Below are positions 17,441 through 25,520 of a stretch of 64,000 nt of DNA, piece after piece. The position numbers were made by a program, and so were the translations under genes. Under the pieces are notes generated by a model. It saw only the letters and a program-made list of their open reading frames with translations. It did not search any database and had not been told where the DNA came from. The stretch spans positions 1,178,001 to 1,242,000 of the forward strand of contig NZ_CP163302.1 of assembly GCF_041022165.1 (NCBI RefSeq), in the 5' to 3' direction. The DNA comes from Sinomonas sp. P10A9. GTDB lineage: Bacteria; Actinomycetota; Actinomycetes; Actinomycetales; Micrococcaceae. Every line of letters starts with the position of its first letter. Position 1 is the stretch's first letter.

Positions 17441-18010
17441 ATGCGCACTCGTCGACTCGTCGCCGCCGCGGTGTCTGCCGCAGCACTGATGTCCTCTGTT
17501 CTCCTCGCGCCCGCAGCTCAGGCCGACGACCACGGTGCTCCGGCTCCCGAGGGCGGGGCCACGACTGTGGTGCTGAACCCGACCCTCGTGCCGGTGCTGG
17601 TCAACGCCCTTAAAGTCAGGGCGATCGCGCCCGGCGAGCTGAGCGCTCCAGCGGGGGTAGCGCAGGTGGCCTTCCCCATCACCGATGTTGAAGACGGCGT
17701 CATCGAGCATTCGGGAGGCCTTGAGTTCACGCCGCTGGGTGGCGGCGACCTGCGTTTGACCCGCTTTGACATCAACCTCTCCACCGGTCTCCTAGATGCC
17801 AAGGGGGTCCTGAACGGGAACCGCCTCCCGGGCCGGGTAGACCTGTTCGCGCTCGGTGCGGTCCGGCCCATCAACGGTCACATTCCGGCCTGTGCCGGGA
17901 CGGCCGCCGGGCTGACCCTGACGTCCACCGCGGCTCAGGCGCTCGGTGCTCCCGCATTCGCGGGGGCCTTCATCGGCGACGCATGCGTCGTGCCGGGCCA
18001 GGACGACTGA
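17441..18010 (+). CDS. Secreted protein of unknown function
   Basis: A 189-residue protein with a clear Sec signal peptide: positive MRTRR, a hydrophobic core, and a cleavage site at AQA before DDHGAP near residue 29. The mature part has no recognised domain. It alternates short beta-like stretches (VAQVAFPITDVEDGV, DLRLTRFDINLSTG) and holds two Cys, near IPACAGT and GDACV, that could form a disulfide. GGAG lies 7 bases before the ATG. It stands alone between an inverted-repeat leader and a perfect hairpin. Confidence 0.75.
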   Translation: MRTRRLVAAAVSAAALMSSVLLAPAAQADDHGAPAPEGGATTVVLNPTLVPVLVNALKVRAIAPGELSAPAGVAQVAFPITDVEDGVIEHSGGLEFTPLGGGDLRLTRFDINLSTGLLDAKGVLNGNRLPGRVDLFALGAVRPINGHIPACAGTAAGLTLTSTAAQALGAPAFAGAFIGDACVVPGQDD

Positions 18011-18040
18011 CCGACCCCGATCCGGAGGCCGACTGACTCC

Positions 18041-18081
18041 GGCGCCGGTGACTCGCCTCCGCGAGGCGAGTCACCGGCGCC
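18041..18081. terminator. Perfect 19-bp hairpin after the secreted protein gene
   Basis: GGCGCCGGTGACTCGCCTC, a 3-base loop (CGC), then its exact complement. This is a different family from the CGACGGCGGG palindromes; a second, imperfect copy lies at 22754. It sits 30 bases after the stop and probably acts as a terminator. Confidence 0.65.
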
Positions 18082-18305
18082 GTCCGTCAGTGGCCGGACA
18101 GGCCGCGGCATTCAGGGGGCGGCCCGTCTTCGCCGGTGACGCGCCCACTTGTTCAGTACCCGGAGACCGCCGCTTCGCTCTCGCCTTCGATGGCTGCCGC
18201 GGTGCCGGACGATGGCGCTTCAGGGCGAGCTGCTGGCCACCTCCTTTGCGAAGCGAGAGGTCAGCGCGGCGAGGTGGTTCGGGGCGAAGTCGACCACGTC
18301 CGGGC

Positions 18306-18959
18306 CTACCGTTCGATCCACACGGCCTCGATGACGTCGTCAGCGCTGAGCTCGTGCACGGTGGCCTGCCAGTAGTGCGTCCGCGGATAGTTGGCAGGGT
18401 CGAAGATAGTCTCCCACGAGTCCATGACCTCGGACCGGAGCGCGTCGGGCCAGTCCCAGACGAGCCGGTTCGCGGCGCCTGCCGCCTCCGCACGCCCGTA
18501 CAGGTCGTCGAGGATGCGGTCACGCCGGTCGCCGTAGTCGTCGTCGCTCTCACCGGCCAGCGGAAGGACATTGGGGAAGCCGTCGAGCACCTGATGCCAG
18601 TCGTCGAACTGCGACACGAGGACACGTTCGCGGGGGATCCGGCACGTCAGGAGCACTTCGCCGCACGAGTCGCGCACGTTCTGGATGAGATCGTCCCGAC
18701 GGATCTTCGCCCAGAGCCAGAGCGCTCCCTGGCCCCTGGTCGGGAGGCGACGGTTCATCTGCTCGTACATCCAGGCATACGGCTCGGCGTAGTGCGCTCG
18801 GGATGGGTCGGCCGTGAGGTGGCCGGTGGATTCGAGTTCGCGGAACGCCTCACCGGACTGCATGGTGTGCAGCAGCATCACGGGCGCGTTCAGATCATAG
18901 GGAATGCGGCCGGGCGGGACAGCTGCCGCAGGGCGGGCGCGGGAGACAGGAATCGACAC
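18306..18959 (-). CDS. DUF3841-family protein, copy 1
   Basis: A 217-residue soluble protein resembling DUF3841. It begins with MLLHTMQSGEAFRELESTGHL (an ATG at about residue 29 is an alternative start). WMYEQMNRRLP and ALWLWAKIRRDDLIQ follow, then VLLTCRIPRERVLVSQFDDWHQVL. The family function is unknown. A near-identical copy lies at 30152, 11.8 kb away on the same strand. The GTG start was chosen because both copies keep it. The upstream side carries half of a dispersed palindrome. Confidence 0.78.
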   Translation of the reverse strand: MSIPVSRARPAAAVPPGRIPYDLNAPVMLLHTMQSGEAFRELESTGHLTADPSRAHYAEPYAWMYEQMNRRLPTRGQGALWLWAKIRRDDLIQNVRDSCGEVLLTCRIPRERVLVSQFDDWHQVLDGFPNVLPLAGESDDDYGDRRDRILDDLYGRAEAAGAANRLVWDWPDALRSEVMDSWETIFDPANYPRTHYWQATVHELSADDVIEAVWIER

Positions 18960-19101
18960 CTTCGTAGTGTGCGGGGACGGGGTGACATTTCTCGCCGGAG
19001 AGCGGACGACGGCCGGTGCACAGTCCATGGTTCCGCGGCCTCTCCGCTGGTGTCGTAGACGCGCCTATTCTGGGATTGCCGGCATCGATCAGGAGATCAC
19101 A

Positions 19102-19337
19102 ATGGCATCCACCCCGCCTTCGCCTCGGACCGTGCGCGCCGCGTACTGGCAGCTCTCATGATCCTCGAGGCCGCCAGCCTGGCGGTACAGATCGCCACCG
19201 GCTTCATCGTCGGGCTGACGTTCACCCTCCTCGGGGGCGAACCGGGCGACGTCGCCTACCACCTCATCGCGCTTCCCGTGCTCGTCGCCACCTTCGTTCT
19301 GCTGTCGATCGGAACCAGGCCCTTGGCCGGTCGGTAG
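19102..19337 (+). CDS. Small membrane protein, apparently frameshifted or translationally coupled
   Basis: AGGAG followed 6 bases later by ATG at 19102 starts a 19-residue frame that stops at 19161. An ATGA overlap at 19158 opens a second frame of 59 residues encoding two hydrophobic segments (LAVQIATGFIVGLTFTLL and LIALPVLVATFVLLSIG). The good ribosome site belongs to the first frame while the membrane segments lie in the second. Either the short frame is a leader coupled to the second, or a one-base frameshift split an original gene of about 75 residues. Confidence 0.45.
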
Positions 19338-19433
19338 GGCGCTGCGCAGCGCGGTTCCGGGGATCGTGTGGCGTGTCCAGCTTCTTGGCGCGGGGGCTAT
19401 CGACCCGGTGATGGGGCGCGTACGGTCGGACGC

Positions 19434-20018
19434 ATGGCGACCTACACCTTCGATGTCTTCAGCTCACTCGACGGGTTCGGCTCCGCGACGGACGAGTGGA
19501 CGGGGTACTGGGGCAAGCAGGGCCCCGAACTCCTCGAGCACCGTGCCGACCTCTTCGGCGAGGAACAGCTCATGGTGTTCGGCCCGGACACGTACCGCAT
19601 GTTCTCCGGCTTCTTCCTCTCAGGTGAGGAATTCGGCGACGTCTGGACCACGCGGATGAGCGCCATGCGCAAGGTCGTCGTCTCGCGGTCGATGACCCCG
19701 GACGAGCCTCTTCCCTGGCCGAACACCACGCTCATGCGCGGTGACGCTGTCGACGTCGTCGCACGGCTCAAGGAGGAATCCGACATCCCGCTCCGATCCC
19801 ACGGCAGCCTGAGGATGAACCATGCGCTCATGGCCGCCGGTCTCGTGGACCGCCTTCAGGTGACCATCTTCCCCGTCATCACGGGGATCACCGGCCGGGC
19901 GCCCGTCTTCGGCGGTGCCTCCGACTTCGACCTCGACCTGCTGGAAACGCGGACCCTCGATGGGCGCACCGAGCAGCTGATCTATACCCCGCAGTTGCAC
20001 TCCCCGCGGCCGCGGTAG
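19434..20018 (+). CDS. Dihydrofolate reductase/RibD C-terminal-family protein
   Basis: A 194-residue protein of the RibD_C/YwjB type. It has the N-terminal strand TYTFDVFSSLDGFG, LMVFGPDTYRMF, RKVVVSRSM, and RSHGSLRMNHALMAAGLVDRLQVTIFPVITG, matching the NADPH-binding region. Actinobacterial members are common and mostly uncharacterised oxidoreductases, not the housekeeping folate enzyme. No clear ribosome site precedes the ATG, which has TACGGT about 10 bases upstream, so a leaderless transcript is likely. Confidence 0.82.
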   Translation: MATYTFDVFSSLDGFGSATDEWTGYWGKQGPELLEHRADLFGEEQLMVFGPDTYRMFSGFFLSGEEFGDVWTTRMSAMRKVVVSRSMTPDEPLPWPNTTLMRGDAVDVVARLKEESDIPLRSHGSLRMNHALMAAGLVDRLQVTIFPVITGITGRAPVFGGASDFDLDLLETRTLDGRTEQLIYTPQLHSPRPR

Positions 20019-20095
20019 GGGCGGTACAGGCGTCCGACCATACCTGTCGGGCCTGATGGGCGACGGCGGGAGGCCCTGCAGATCCACGGCCCTCT

Positions 20096-20131
20096 GCGGA
20101 CGACGGCGGGTGCGCACCCGCCGTCGTCCCC
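20096..20131. repeat. Dispersed palindrome, copy 7
   Basis: GCGGACGACGGCGGGTGCG / CGCACCCGCCGTCGTCC between convergent genes. A related copy (30853) sits at the same place before the duplicated MFS tail. Confidence 0.72.
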
Positions 20132-20148
20132 CTACCAGGGGTGGGGAG

Positions 20149-21504
20149 TCAGTGGCTGGCGACGACGGCCTCGAGCTCGCCGTCTGTGGTTTGGGTGCGG
20201 GCTGCCTTGACAAGCAGCGTTGCCGCGGCGGCCACGACGAGCGGGACCGCGAGGGCGGCGAAGTAGCCTGACGGGCCGAGCCCCGTGAGCAACACGCCGC
20301 CGAGGGCGGAGCCGACGATCGACCCTAGCCGGCCGACGCCGATGCCCCAGCCGGTCGCCGTCGCGCGCAGCTGGGTGGGGTAGGCGTTGGCGATGAGGTA
20401 GTTCAGGGCGAGCTGCTGGCCGCCGATGCCGAATCCGGCGACCCCGATGAGCGTGAACACGAGGCCGAAGTTCGTCCCGGACGCGCCGAGTCCGAGGGCG
20501 ACGAGGATGCCAGCGCCGAACATGCCGAGCAGGAGGGTGCGCGCGTTGACGCGTGGGAGGACGGCAGAGAGTGGGATCGCGAACAGGATGAAGGCGCCGT
20601 TGACCGTGACAGTGCCGAGTGCCGCGGTGCTGGCGTCGAGGCCGAGGCTCTTGAGTGCAGTCGGCATCCAGAGGAGCAGCAGGTACCAGGCGATCCAGTT
20701 GAACAGGTAGGTGGCCCAGACCGCTACGGTCACGGTGCGGTAGGCGGGGGAGAAGAGCGCCGCGACGGAGCCGCGCTTCTCGCCGGAGTTCTCGACCGTG
20801 AGCGCGGTGCCGTCCGGCACGGTCTGCCCGGTGGCGCGGGCGATGAGCGCGCGGGCGCGCCGGTCGGCCTCGGGCGTTCCTCTGGCGACGAGGAAGGCGG
20901 GCGACTCGGGCAGGAGCGCGACTGCAGCGGCCAGGAGCACCACGGGGAGTGCTCCGCCGATGAGGAAGATGCCGCGCCAGCCGACGCTCGGCAACCAGGC
21001 CGCGGCGACGAGGCCGCCGATCATCGCCCCTCCGGGGAGGCCGAGGAGCACAAGCGTCATGAGGAAGCCGCGGCGCCTGCGGGGGCTGAACTCGGCCGTG
21101 AGGGCGAGCAGCGCCGGAGTGGCGCCGCCCATGCCAAGGCCGATGAGGAAGCGCAGCGCTACCACCTGCCACGCGCTGCTGGCGAATGCCCCTGCGAGCG
21201 AGAACGCGCCGAAGAGGGCGAGGGCCACGAGGATCGTGCGCTTGCGGCCTATCCGGTCCCCGAAGGTGCCGAGCGTCATGGCACCCACGGCCATGCCGAC
21301 GGTGCTTGCGGTGATGACCCACGTCATGTCCGTGGCGCTGAGCTTGAACTCCCCGGCGATGGCGGTGCCGATGAATGCGATCGACTGCGTGTCGAACCCG
21401 TCGAGCAGCGCAACCACGAAGCACAGGGCTACGGCGGCCCATCGCCACGGCCCCATGCGCGAATGGTCCATAGCGTCCTGGACGCTCAAGGTCTGTTTTG
21501 TCAT
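20149..21504 (-). CDS. MFS transporter, aromatic acid:H+ symporter-like
   Basis: A 451-residue, 12-segment major facilitator. It shows the AAHS landmarks: DGFDTQSIAFIG in the first segment, GDRIGRKRTI in loop 2-3, and GLGMGGATPALLALTAEFSPRRRRG after segment 4. This family imports benzoate, protocatechuate and related aromatic acids with protons. The exact substrate is unknown and no aromatic pathway genes adjoin it. The final 77 residues are repeated as a broken copy at 30901-31133. Confidence 0.82.
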   Translation of the reverse strand: MTKQTLSVQDAMDHSRMGPWRWAAVALCFVVALLDGFDTQSIAFIGTAIAGEFKLSATDMTWVITASTVGMAVGAMTLGTFGDRIGRKRTILVALALFGAFSLAGAFASSAWQVVALRFLIGLGMGGATPALLALTAEFSPRRRRGFLMTLVLLGLPGGAMIGGLVAAAWLPSVGWRGIFLIGGALPVVLLAAAVALLPESPAFLVARGTPEADRRARALIARATGQTVPDGTALTVENSGEKRGSVAALFSPAYRTVTVAVWATYLFNWIAWYLLLLWMPTALKSLGLDASTAALGTVTVNGAFILFAIPLSAVLPRVNARTLLLGMFGAGILVALGLGASGTNFGLVFTLIGVAGFGIGGQQLALNYLIANAYPTQLRATATGWGIGVGRLGSIVGSALGGVLLTGLGPSGYFAALAVPLVVAAAATLLVKAARTQTTDGELEAVVASH

Positions 21505-21714
21505 CGTTGACTCCTCACAGCGGGGGGCGCGGAGGACGACGCCGTCCCCCGGGTTTGGCCTGCTGTGCGAGGCTATGCGGGGGCCGGGGGCGCGGGGAAA
21601 TATCTGTTTTCGGCGGATTGATACGTGCGAAGAATGGATCTGCGGCCCGCTGCAGTCGGGCTCCTTGCCCTTGCTGCCGACGGTTTCGATGCCTAGTCAC
21701 TGGTGGAGCCGAGT

Positions 21715-21754
21715 GAGCGGACGACGGCGGGTGGGCGCCCGCCGTCGTCCGCTC
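21715..21754. repeat. Dispersed palindrome, copy 8, in a 480-base gap
   Basis: GAGCGGACGACGGCGGGTG / CGCCCGCCGTCGTCCGCTC. The gap from 21505 to 21985 should also contain the promoters for the divergent MFS and lipoprotein genes. Apart from this palindrome I see no gene or clear RNA in it. Confidence 0.72.
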
Positions 21755-21985
21755 GCGTTCAGAATGTGTTCATACCGCGTAGATGGTGTTCTCGGTCTTC
21801 CACCGCGTAATAGGAAGAACCACTTGATCCAGGGGGCGAAAGGCCAATTGCTGCTATTGAAGGGCATCGGCTCCGCCACGGTGATTTTGCAAGTTCAAAG
21901 GGATCTTCTTTGCAAAGACGCATCCGCGCGTGTCCAGGACACCGTTTGACCGTGGTGCGCGAAGCCTTTTAATTGGGGGATCAGA

Positions 21986-22726
21986 ATGAAGAAGATGTTG
22001 GTTGCGGTGGCGCTGAGCGCCATCGCCTTGGCGGGATGCTCGGCGAGTCCCACGGCTCAGGTCGGGAACGCGACATCCGCGACGTCGAGCGCGACTGCGA
22101 CGCCCGCATGTCCATCTCCGGCGCCGACCACGACGGTGACGGTCAAGGCCTCGCCGGCTCCGACCGGCTCAAGTTCTGCGCCGTCTCCTTCGCCTTCGGC
22201 TTCGGCGACGCTTTCGGCTTCGGGCTCTGCTTCGGCGACGATTACGATAGGCTGCCCGACTCCTACCGTCACCGTCCTGGCAGCGCTCTATGTCGATGGA
22301 GATGCGTGTGTGAACGAAGGGGAGCGCTACACCTTGGCCGGGCCGGATCTGTCGTGCACGAAGAACCGCGCCGGGGTCGCGGTCTGGATGACCAAGGCAG
22401 AGACCGACAAGCTCGCCTCCGATCTTGCCGCAGAGAAGGTTGCTGCCGACGCGAGAGCCGCGGCCGATGCAAAGGCCGCGGCTGATGCGGAAGCGGCACA
22501 GCAGCAGGCTGCACAACAGGCGCAGCAGCAAGCGGCCCAACAAGCGCAGGAACAGGCTGCACAACAGGTGCAGCAGCAATCTCAACAGCAGAGTTTGGCT
22601 GGCTCCGTGACTGCCGGTGCGTTCTGCAGGTCGTCCGAGGCGGGAGCCGTTGGGCACACGTCAACCGGATTGACAGTGTTCTGCACCAAGGACGCTGGAG
22701 GCACTCGGTACCGCTGGCGACAGTAG
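21986..22726 (+). CDS. Lipoprotein with Ser/Pro-rich and Gln/Ala coiled-coil regions
   Basis: The signal peptide ends in the lipobox LAGC near residue 20, so the protein should be lipidated and anchored outside the membrane. Next come a Ser/Ala/Pro/Thr-rich wall-spanning stretch (to about residue 90), a segment with two Cys (DACVNEGERY, LSCTKN), and an Ala/Gln repeat region of about 50 residues (AQQQAAQQAQ pattern) predicted to form a coiled coil. The final domain has two more Cys (AFCRSS, VFCTKD) and resembles short surface domains ending in RYRWRQ. Function is unknown. GGGGGA precedes the ATG. Confidence 0.75.
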   Translation: MKKMLVAVALSAIALAGCSASPTAQVGNATSATSSATATPACPSPAPTTTVTVKASPAPTGSSSAPSPSPSASATLSASGSASATITIGCPTPTVTVLAALYVDGDACVNEGERYTLAGPDLSCTKNRAGVAVWMTKAETDKLASDLAAEKVAADARAAADAKAAADAEAAQQQAAQQAQQQAAQQAQEQAAQQVQQQSQQQSLAGSVTAGAFCRSSEAGAVGHTSTGLTVFCTKDAGGTRYRWRQ

Positions 22727-22753
22727 ACCCAACCGCCCCCAACAGCGACAGCG

Positions 22754-22798
22754 CGACACCGGTGACCCGCCCCACGTGGGCGAGTCACCGGCGTCGTG
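22754..22798. terminator. Imperfect hairpin, second copy of the CCGGTGACTCGCC family
   Basis: Arms ACCGGTGACCCGCC and GGCGAGTCACCGG with one mismatch, between the convergent lipoprotein and IclR genes. It is related to the perfect hairpin at 18041 and is probably a bidirectional terminator. Confidence 0.6.
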
Positions 22799-22813
22799 CG
22801 TCAAGCTGCAAAT

Positions 22814-23575
22814 CTACGCCGCGGTCGACGCCCCGAGCAGTCCCGAGAGCGCAGCCGCGGAGGCCTTCAGGTCGGTGATGTCTCGGCCGTCCGGCGCTAT
22901 GTCGAGGACTCCCACCGGGGCAACGAGGGCGAACGTCGCGATGATGCTCCCGCCGGCGTCGAAGACCGGCGCGGCGACCGCCGCAACGCCGTCGATCACC
23001 GCCTCGCTCACCGTGAACCCCGAGGCAAGCGCCTCGCCGAGCTTCCGCTCGACTTCGCCGCGCGTAGCGCCCAGCCTCGCGAGGGTCCGCTCGCGCACGG
23101 CCGCCGAGCCCCACGCCAGGAACGCGAGCCCCTGCGCGGACTGCGGGCCGAGCGGGGCCCCGATCCGCACCGTCATGTTAACGGACTTCCCGGCCGGCTC
23201 CTTGGACGCGACCGCCACAGCGCTGGATCCGGTCCACAGCCCGAGGACCGCGGTCTGGCCGGTGTGCTCGGCGAGCGTCGCGAGGAGCGGCTCGGCGACG
23301 TCGACGATCTTGGGCCCGGTGAGCATAGACGCGGCGATGCCCATGATGAGCGGCCCGGGCCGGTAGTCGTTGTCATTGACCCGCTGCAGGAACCCCTCGG
23401 AGGCGAGGGACTGGAGGTAGCGGTGGGCGGAGGTCCGCCCGATCCGCAGCTCCTCGGCGACGTCGTTGATGCGCACCTCGGTGCGGTCCGAGCTGAACAT
23501 CCGCAGGATCTGAGCGCTGCGGCTCACCACCTGCAGGCCGCCGGACGGCGCGGCGTCGTCCCTCTCCGTTGGCAT
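22814..23575 (-). CDS. IclR-family transcriptional regulator
   Basis: A 253-residue regulator. The N-terminal winged HTH (VSRSAQILRMF, then INDVAEELRIGRTSAHRYLQSLASEGFL) is followed by the IclR effector-binding domain with GPLIMGIAASML and the closing VAAVAAPVFDAGGSI region. The start chosen is the ATG at 23575, typical for the family. It lies downstream of the MHS transporter and cupin genes on the same strand. It probably controls the surrounding catabolic genes through the palindrome at 25410, responding to an aromatic or hydroxy-acid effector. Confidence 0.9.
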   Translation of the reverse strand: MPTERDDAAPSGGLQVVSRSAQILRMFSSDRTEVRINDVAEELRIGRTSAHRYLQSLASEGFLQRVNDNDYRPGPLIMGIAASMLTGPKIVDVAEPLLATLAEHTGQTAVLGLWTGSSAVAVASKEPAGKSVNMTVRIGAPLGPQSAQGLAFLAWGSAAVRERTLARLGATRGEVERKLGEALASGFTVSEAVIDGVAAVAAPVFDAGGSIIATFALVAPVGVLDIAPDGRDITDLKASAAALSGLLGASTAA

Positions 23576-23604
23576 AGCCCACACTCTAGCCGTTGCGCCG
23601 CCCC

Positions 23605-24978
23605 TCACGGCCGCGGCGGTCGCGGCTGCTGCTCGACGGCGAGCGTGTGCTCGGCGAGGTTCCTCTCCTTGGTCTCGGGGCCCCACAGAGCTCCGGCGAT
23701 GAGGCAGATTCCGCCGACGGCGAGCAGCACCACCGGGGTGAGCTTGAGCGGCATAATCCCGGCGAGCGCTGCCATGTAGAACGCGTAGAACGAGGGGATG
23801 ATGAGCGCCAGGGAGTAGCCGACGCCGTAGCCGGTTGCCCGGATCTCCACGGGGAACCGCTCGGAAATGTACGCCCCGATGGCCCCGAAGGCAGGGATGC
23901 CGAGGAGCGCGATCGCCGTGACCGCAACGGTGGCGGCCCAGAAGCCCTTGACCGCGCCGGAGGCGAAGAGAACGAACAGCGGGATCGCCAGCAGGGAGCC
24001 CACGCCGCACAGGACGAAGAACGCCCGGCGGCCGATCCGCTGCGAGAGCATCCCGAACAGCGGGTACGCCACGGAGACCACCGCGAACGCGACGATCATC
24101 AGCGTCGAGGTCTGCACCGCGCTGAGCCCGGTGGTGGACGCGATGGTAGGCGGCAGGATGACAATCGAGGCGTTCGAGGAGAACCAGACGCCGGTCATGA
24201 GCAGGAACGCCTGGGCGAGCGGCTTGCGGTTGGAGCCGGCGAGGAGCTCCTTGAACGGGTTGACCCGCTTGGCCGAGGTGTTCTCCCAGGCCGGGCTCTC
24301 CTCGACGCCGCGGGCGTAGGCGATCGCGAAGCCGATGGAGATGACTGCGCCGACGATGAACGCGATCCGCCAGCCCCACTGCGAGTAGGCCGACGCCGGG
24401 CTGCCGGCCGGCGCGAACGTGAGGACCAGCAGGGTCAGGGCCGAGATGGCCACGTAGGAGGACGGGAAGCCAAGCGCGATGAGTCCGGCGTTGCGGCCGC
24501 GGTTGCGCTTGGCCGAGTGCTCCATCGCGAGCGGGACCGCGCCAGTGTACTCGCCGCCGAGGAAGACCCCGCCAATGAACCGCAGCACGATCAGTGCGAC
24601 GACGCCGCCGATTCCGACCGTCTGGTATCCGGGCAGCGCGGCGATGAGCCCGGTCGCCACGCCGGCCCCGGCGACGGCGACAACGGTCGCCTTCTTGCGC
24701 CCCACCTTGTCCCCGAGCCAGCCGAAGATCACCGATCCGAGCGGGCGGGCCACGAGGGTGGAGGCGAAGACGAGGCCGCCGAGGATCGCGGTCGTGGCCG
24801 CATCGATCGAGCCAGGGGTGAAGAAGGCCATGGCGGGGGCGAGCGCGATCACGGGCAGGTAGATGTCGAACATGTCGATGAAGAAGCCGGCGCTCGCGCC
24901 GACCACTGCGCGGCGCTCGTGGCCGCTCGCCGTCGTGCCCACAGCCCCAGTGTGGCTGTTCAGGGCAGGCGCGGTCAT
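23605..24978 (-). CDS. MFS transporter of the metabolite:H+ symporter (MHS) family
   Basis: A 457-residue, 12-segment transporter with MHS features: FFIDMFDIYLP in segment 1, GWLGDKVGRKKAT in loop 2-3, and RFIGGVFLGGEYTGAVPLAMEHSAKRNRG. Family members import shikimate, alpha-ketoglutarate, proline/betaine and aromatic acids with protons. Its ATG overlaps the cupin stop by four bases, so the two are translationally coupled. The substrate is probably the compound degraded by the DUF6282 and aldolase enzymes across the divergent promoter. Confidence 0.86.
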   Translation of the reverse strand: MTAPALNSHTGAVGTTASGHERRAVVGASAGFFIDMFDIYLPVIALAPAMAFFTPGSIDAATTAILGGLVFASTLVARPLGSVIFGWLGDKVGRKKATVVAVAGAGVATGLIAALPGYQTVGIGGVVALIVLRFIGGVFLGGEYTGAVPLAMEHSAKRNRGRNAGLIALGFPSSYVAISALTLLVLTFAPAGSPASAYSQWGWRIAFIVGAVISIGFAIAYARGVEESPAWENTSAKRVNPFKELLAGSNRKPLAQAFLLMTGVWFSSNASIVILPPTIASTTGLSAVQTSTLMIVAFAVVSVAYPLFGMLSQRIGRRAFFVLCGVGSLLAIPLFVLFASGAVKGFWAATVAVTAIALLGIPAFGAIGAYISERFPVEIRATGYGVGYSLALIIPSFYAFYMAALAGIMPLKLTPVVLLAVGGICLIAGALWGPETKERNLAEHTLAVEQQPRPPRP

Positions 24979-25388
24979 GCCCGCCCGCCCAGGGTGAGGG
25001 GTTCCTTGGCGGCCAGGTTGGCCACCCACGCGGTGAGGTGGGCGTAGTCGGCGCGCGGCGGGACGAAGATGTCCAGGTTCACGCACGGGCCGGAGGTCAC
25101 GTCGATGTAGTGCTCCTTGCCGCGCTCCACGAGCATGAGGTCGCGCGGGCCCATGTGGTGGGCCACGCCGTCGACGTAGTAGTCGGCCTCGCCCTCGAGG
25201 ATGAATACGAGCTGGTCGAAGTCCTCGTGCGAGTGGGGACGGAGCTCGAGGCCCTTCTCCACCTTGTTCCACACGATCATGACCTCGTCTGTGGCATAGG
25301 CCTTGCGGGTGATGCCCGGCCGGGCGACTTCGAGCGGGACGTCGTCGAAGCTGACGACCTCCGAGTAGAGCGATTCGTTGAGGGACAC
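24975..25388 (-). CDS. Cupin-domain protein
   Basis: A 137-residue single cupin. The first motif includes LELRPHSHEDFDQLVFILEGEADYYV with the metal-binding His pair and Glu; the second is HMGPRDLMLVERGKEHY. The GTG at 25388 has AAGGAG 7 bases ahead. As first gene of a minus-strand operon with the MHS transporter and IclR gene, it may be an isomerase, a decarboxylase or a ligand-binding protein for the same pathway. The reaction is not evident. Confidence 0.8.
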   Translation of the reverse strand: MSLNESLYSEVVSFDDVPLEVARPGITRKAYATDEVMIVWNKVEKGLELRPHSHEDFDQLVFILEGEADYYVDGVAHHMGPRDLMLVERGKEHYIDVTSGPCVNLDIFVPPRADYAHLTAWVANLAAKEPLTLGGRA

Positions 25389-25409
25389 CGCGATCTCCTT
25401 TGACCTCGT

Positions 25410-25426
25410 GTTCCGAAATTCGGAAC
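25410..25426. promoter_or_regulatory. Perfect IclR-type operator palindrome
   Basis: GTTCCGAA-A-TTCGGAAC, a perfect 17-base palindrome in the divergent region between the cupin and DUF6282 genes. Its length and symmetry are typical of IclR boxes, and an IclR gene lies two genes away. Confidence 0.65.
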
Positions 25427-25429
25427 GGC

Positions 25430-25472
25430 TTGTGCGCAATGTGGAACGAGCGTAGCATCGTGACCACGGTCA
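25430..25472 (+). promoter_or_regulatory. Candidate promoter of the DUF6282-aldolase operon
   Basis: TTGTGC (25430), a 17-base spacer, then TAGCAT (25453). A second palindrome, GTGACC-AC-GGTCAC, spans 25460-25473 just downstream and could hold another regulator or the IclR protein. Confidence 0.5.
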
Positions 25473-25520
25473 CTGTCAATGCCCCTTGAGGGCGCGGAAT
25501 CCACGGAAAGGACAGCAACG

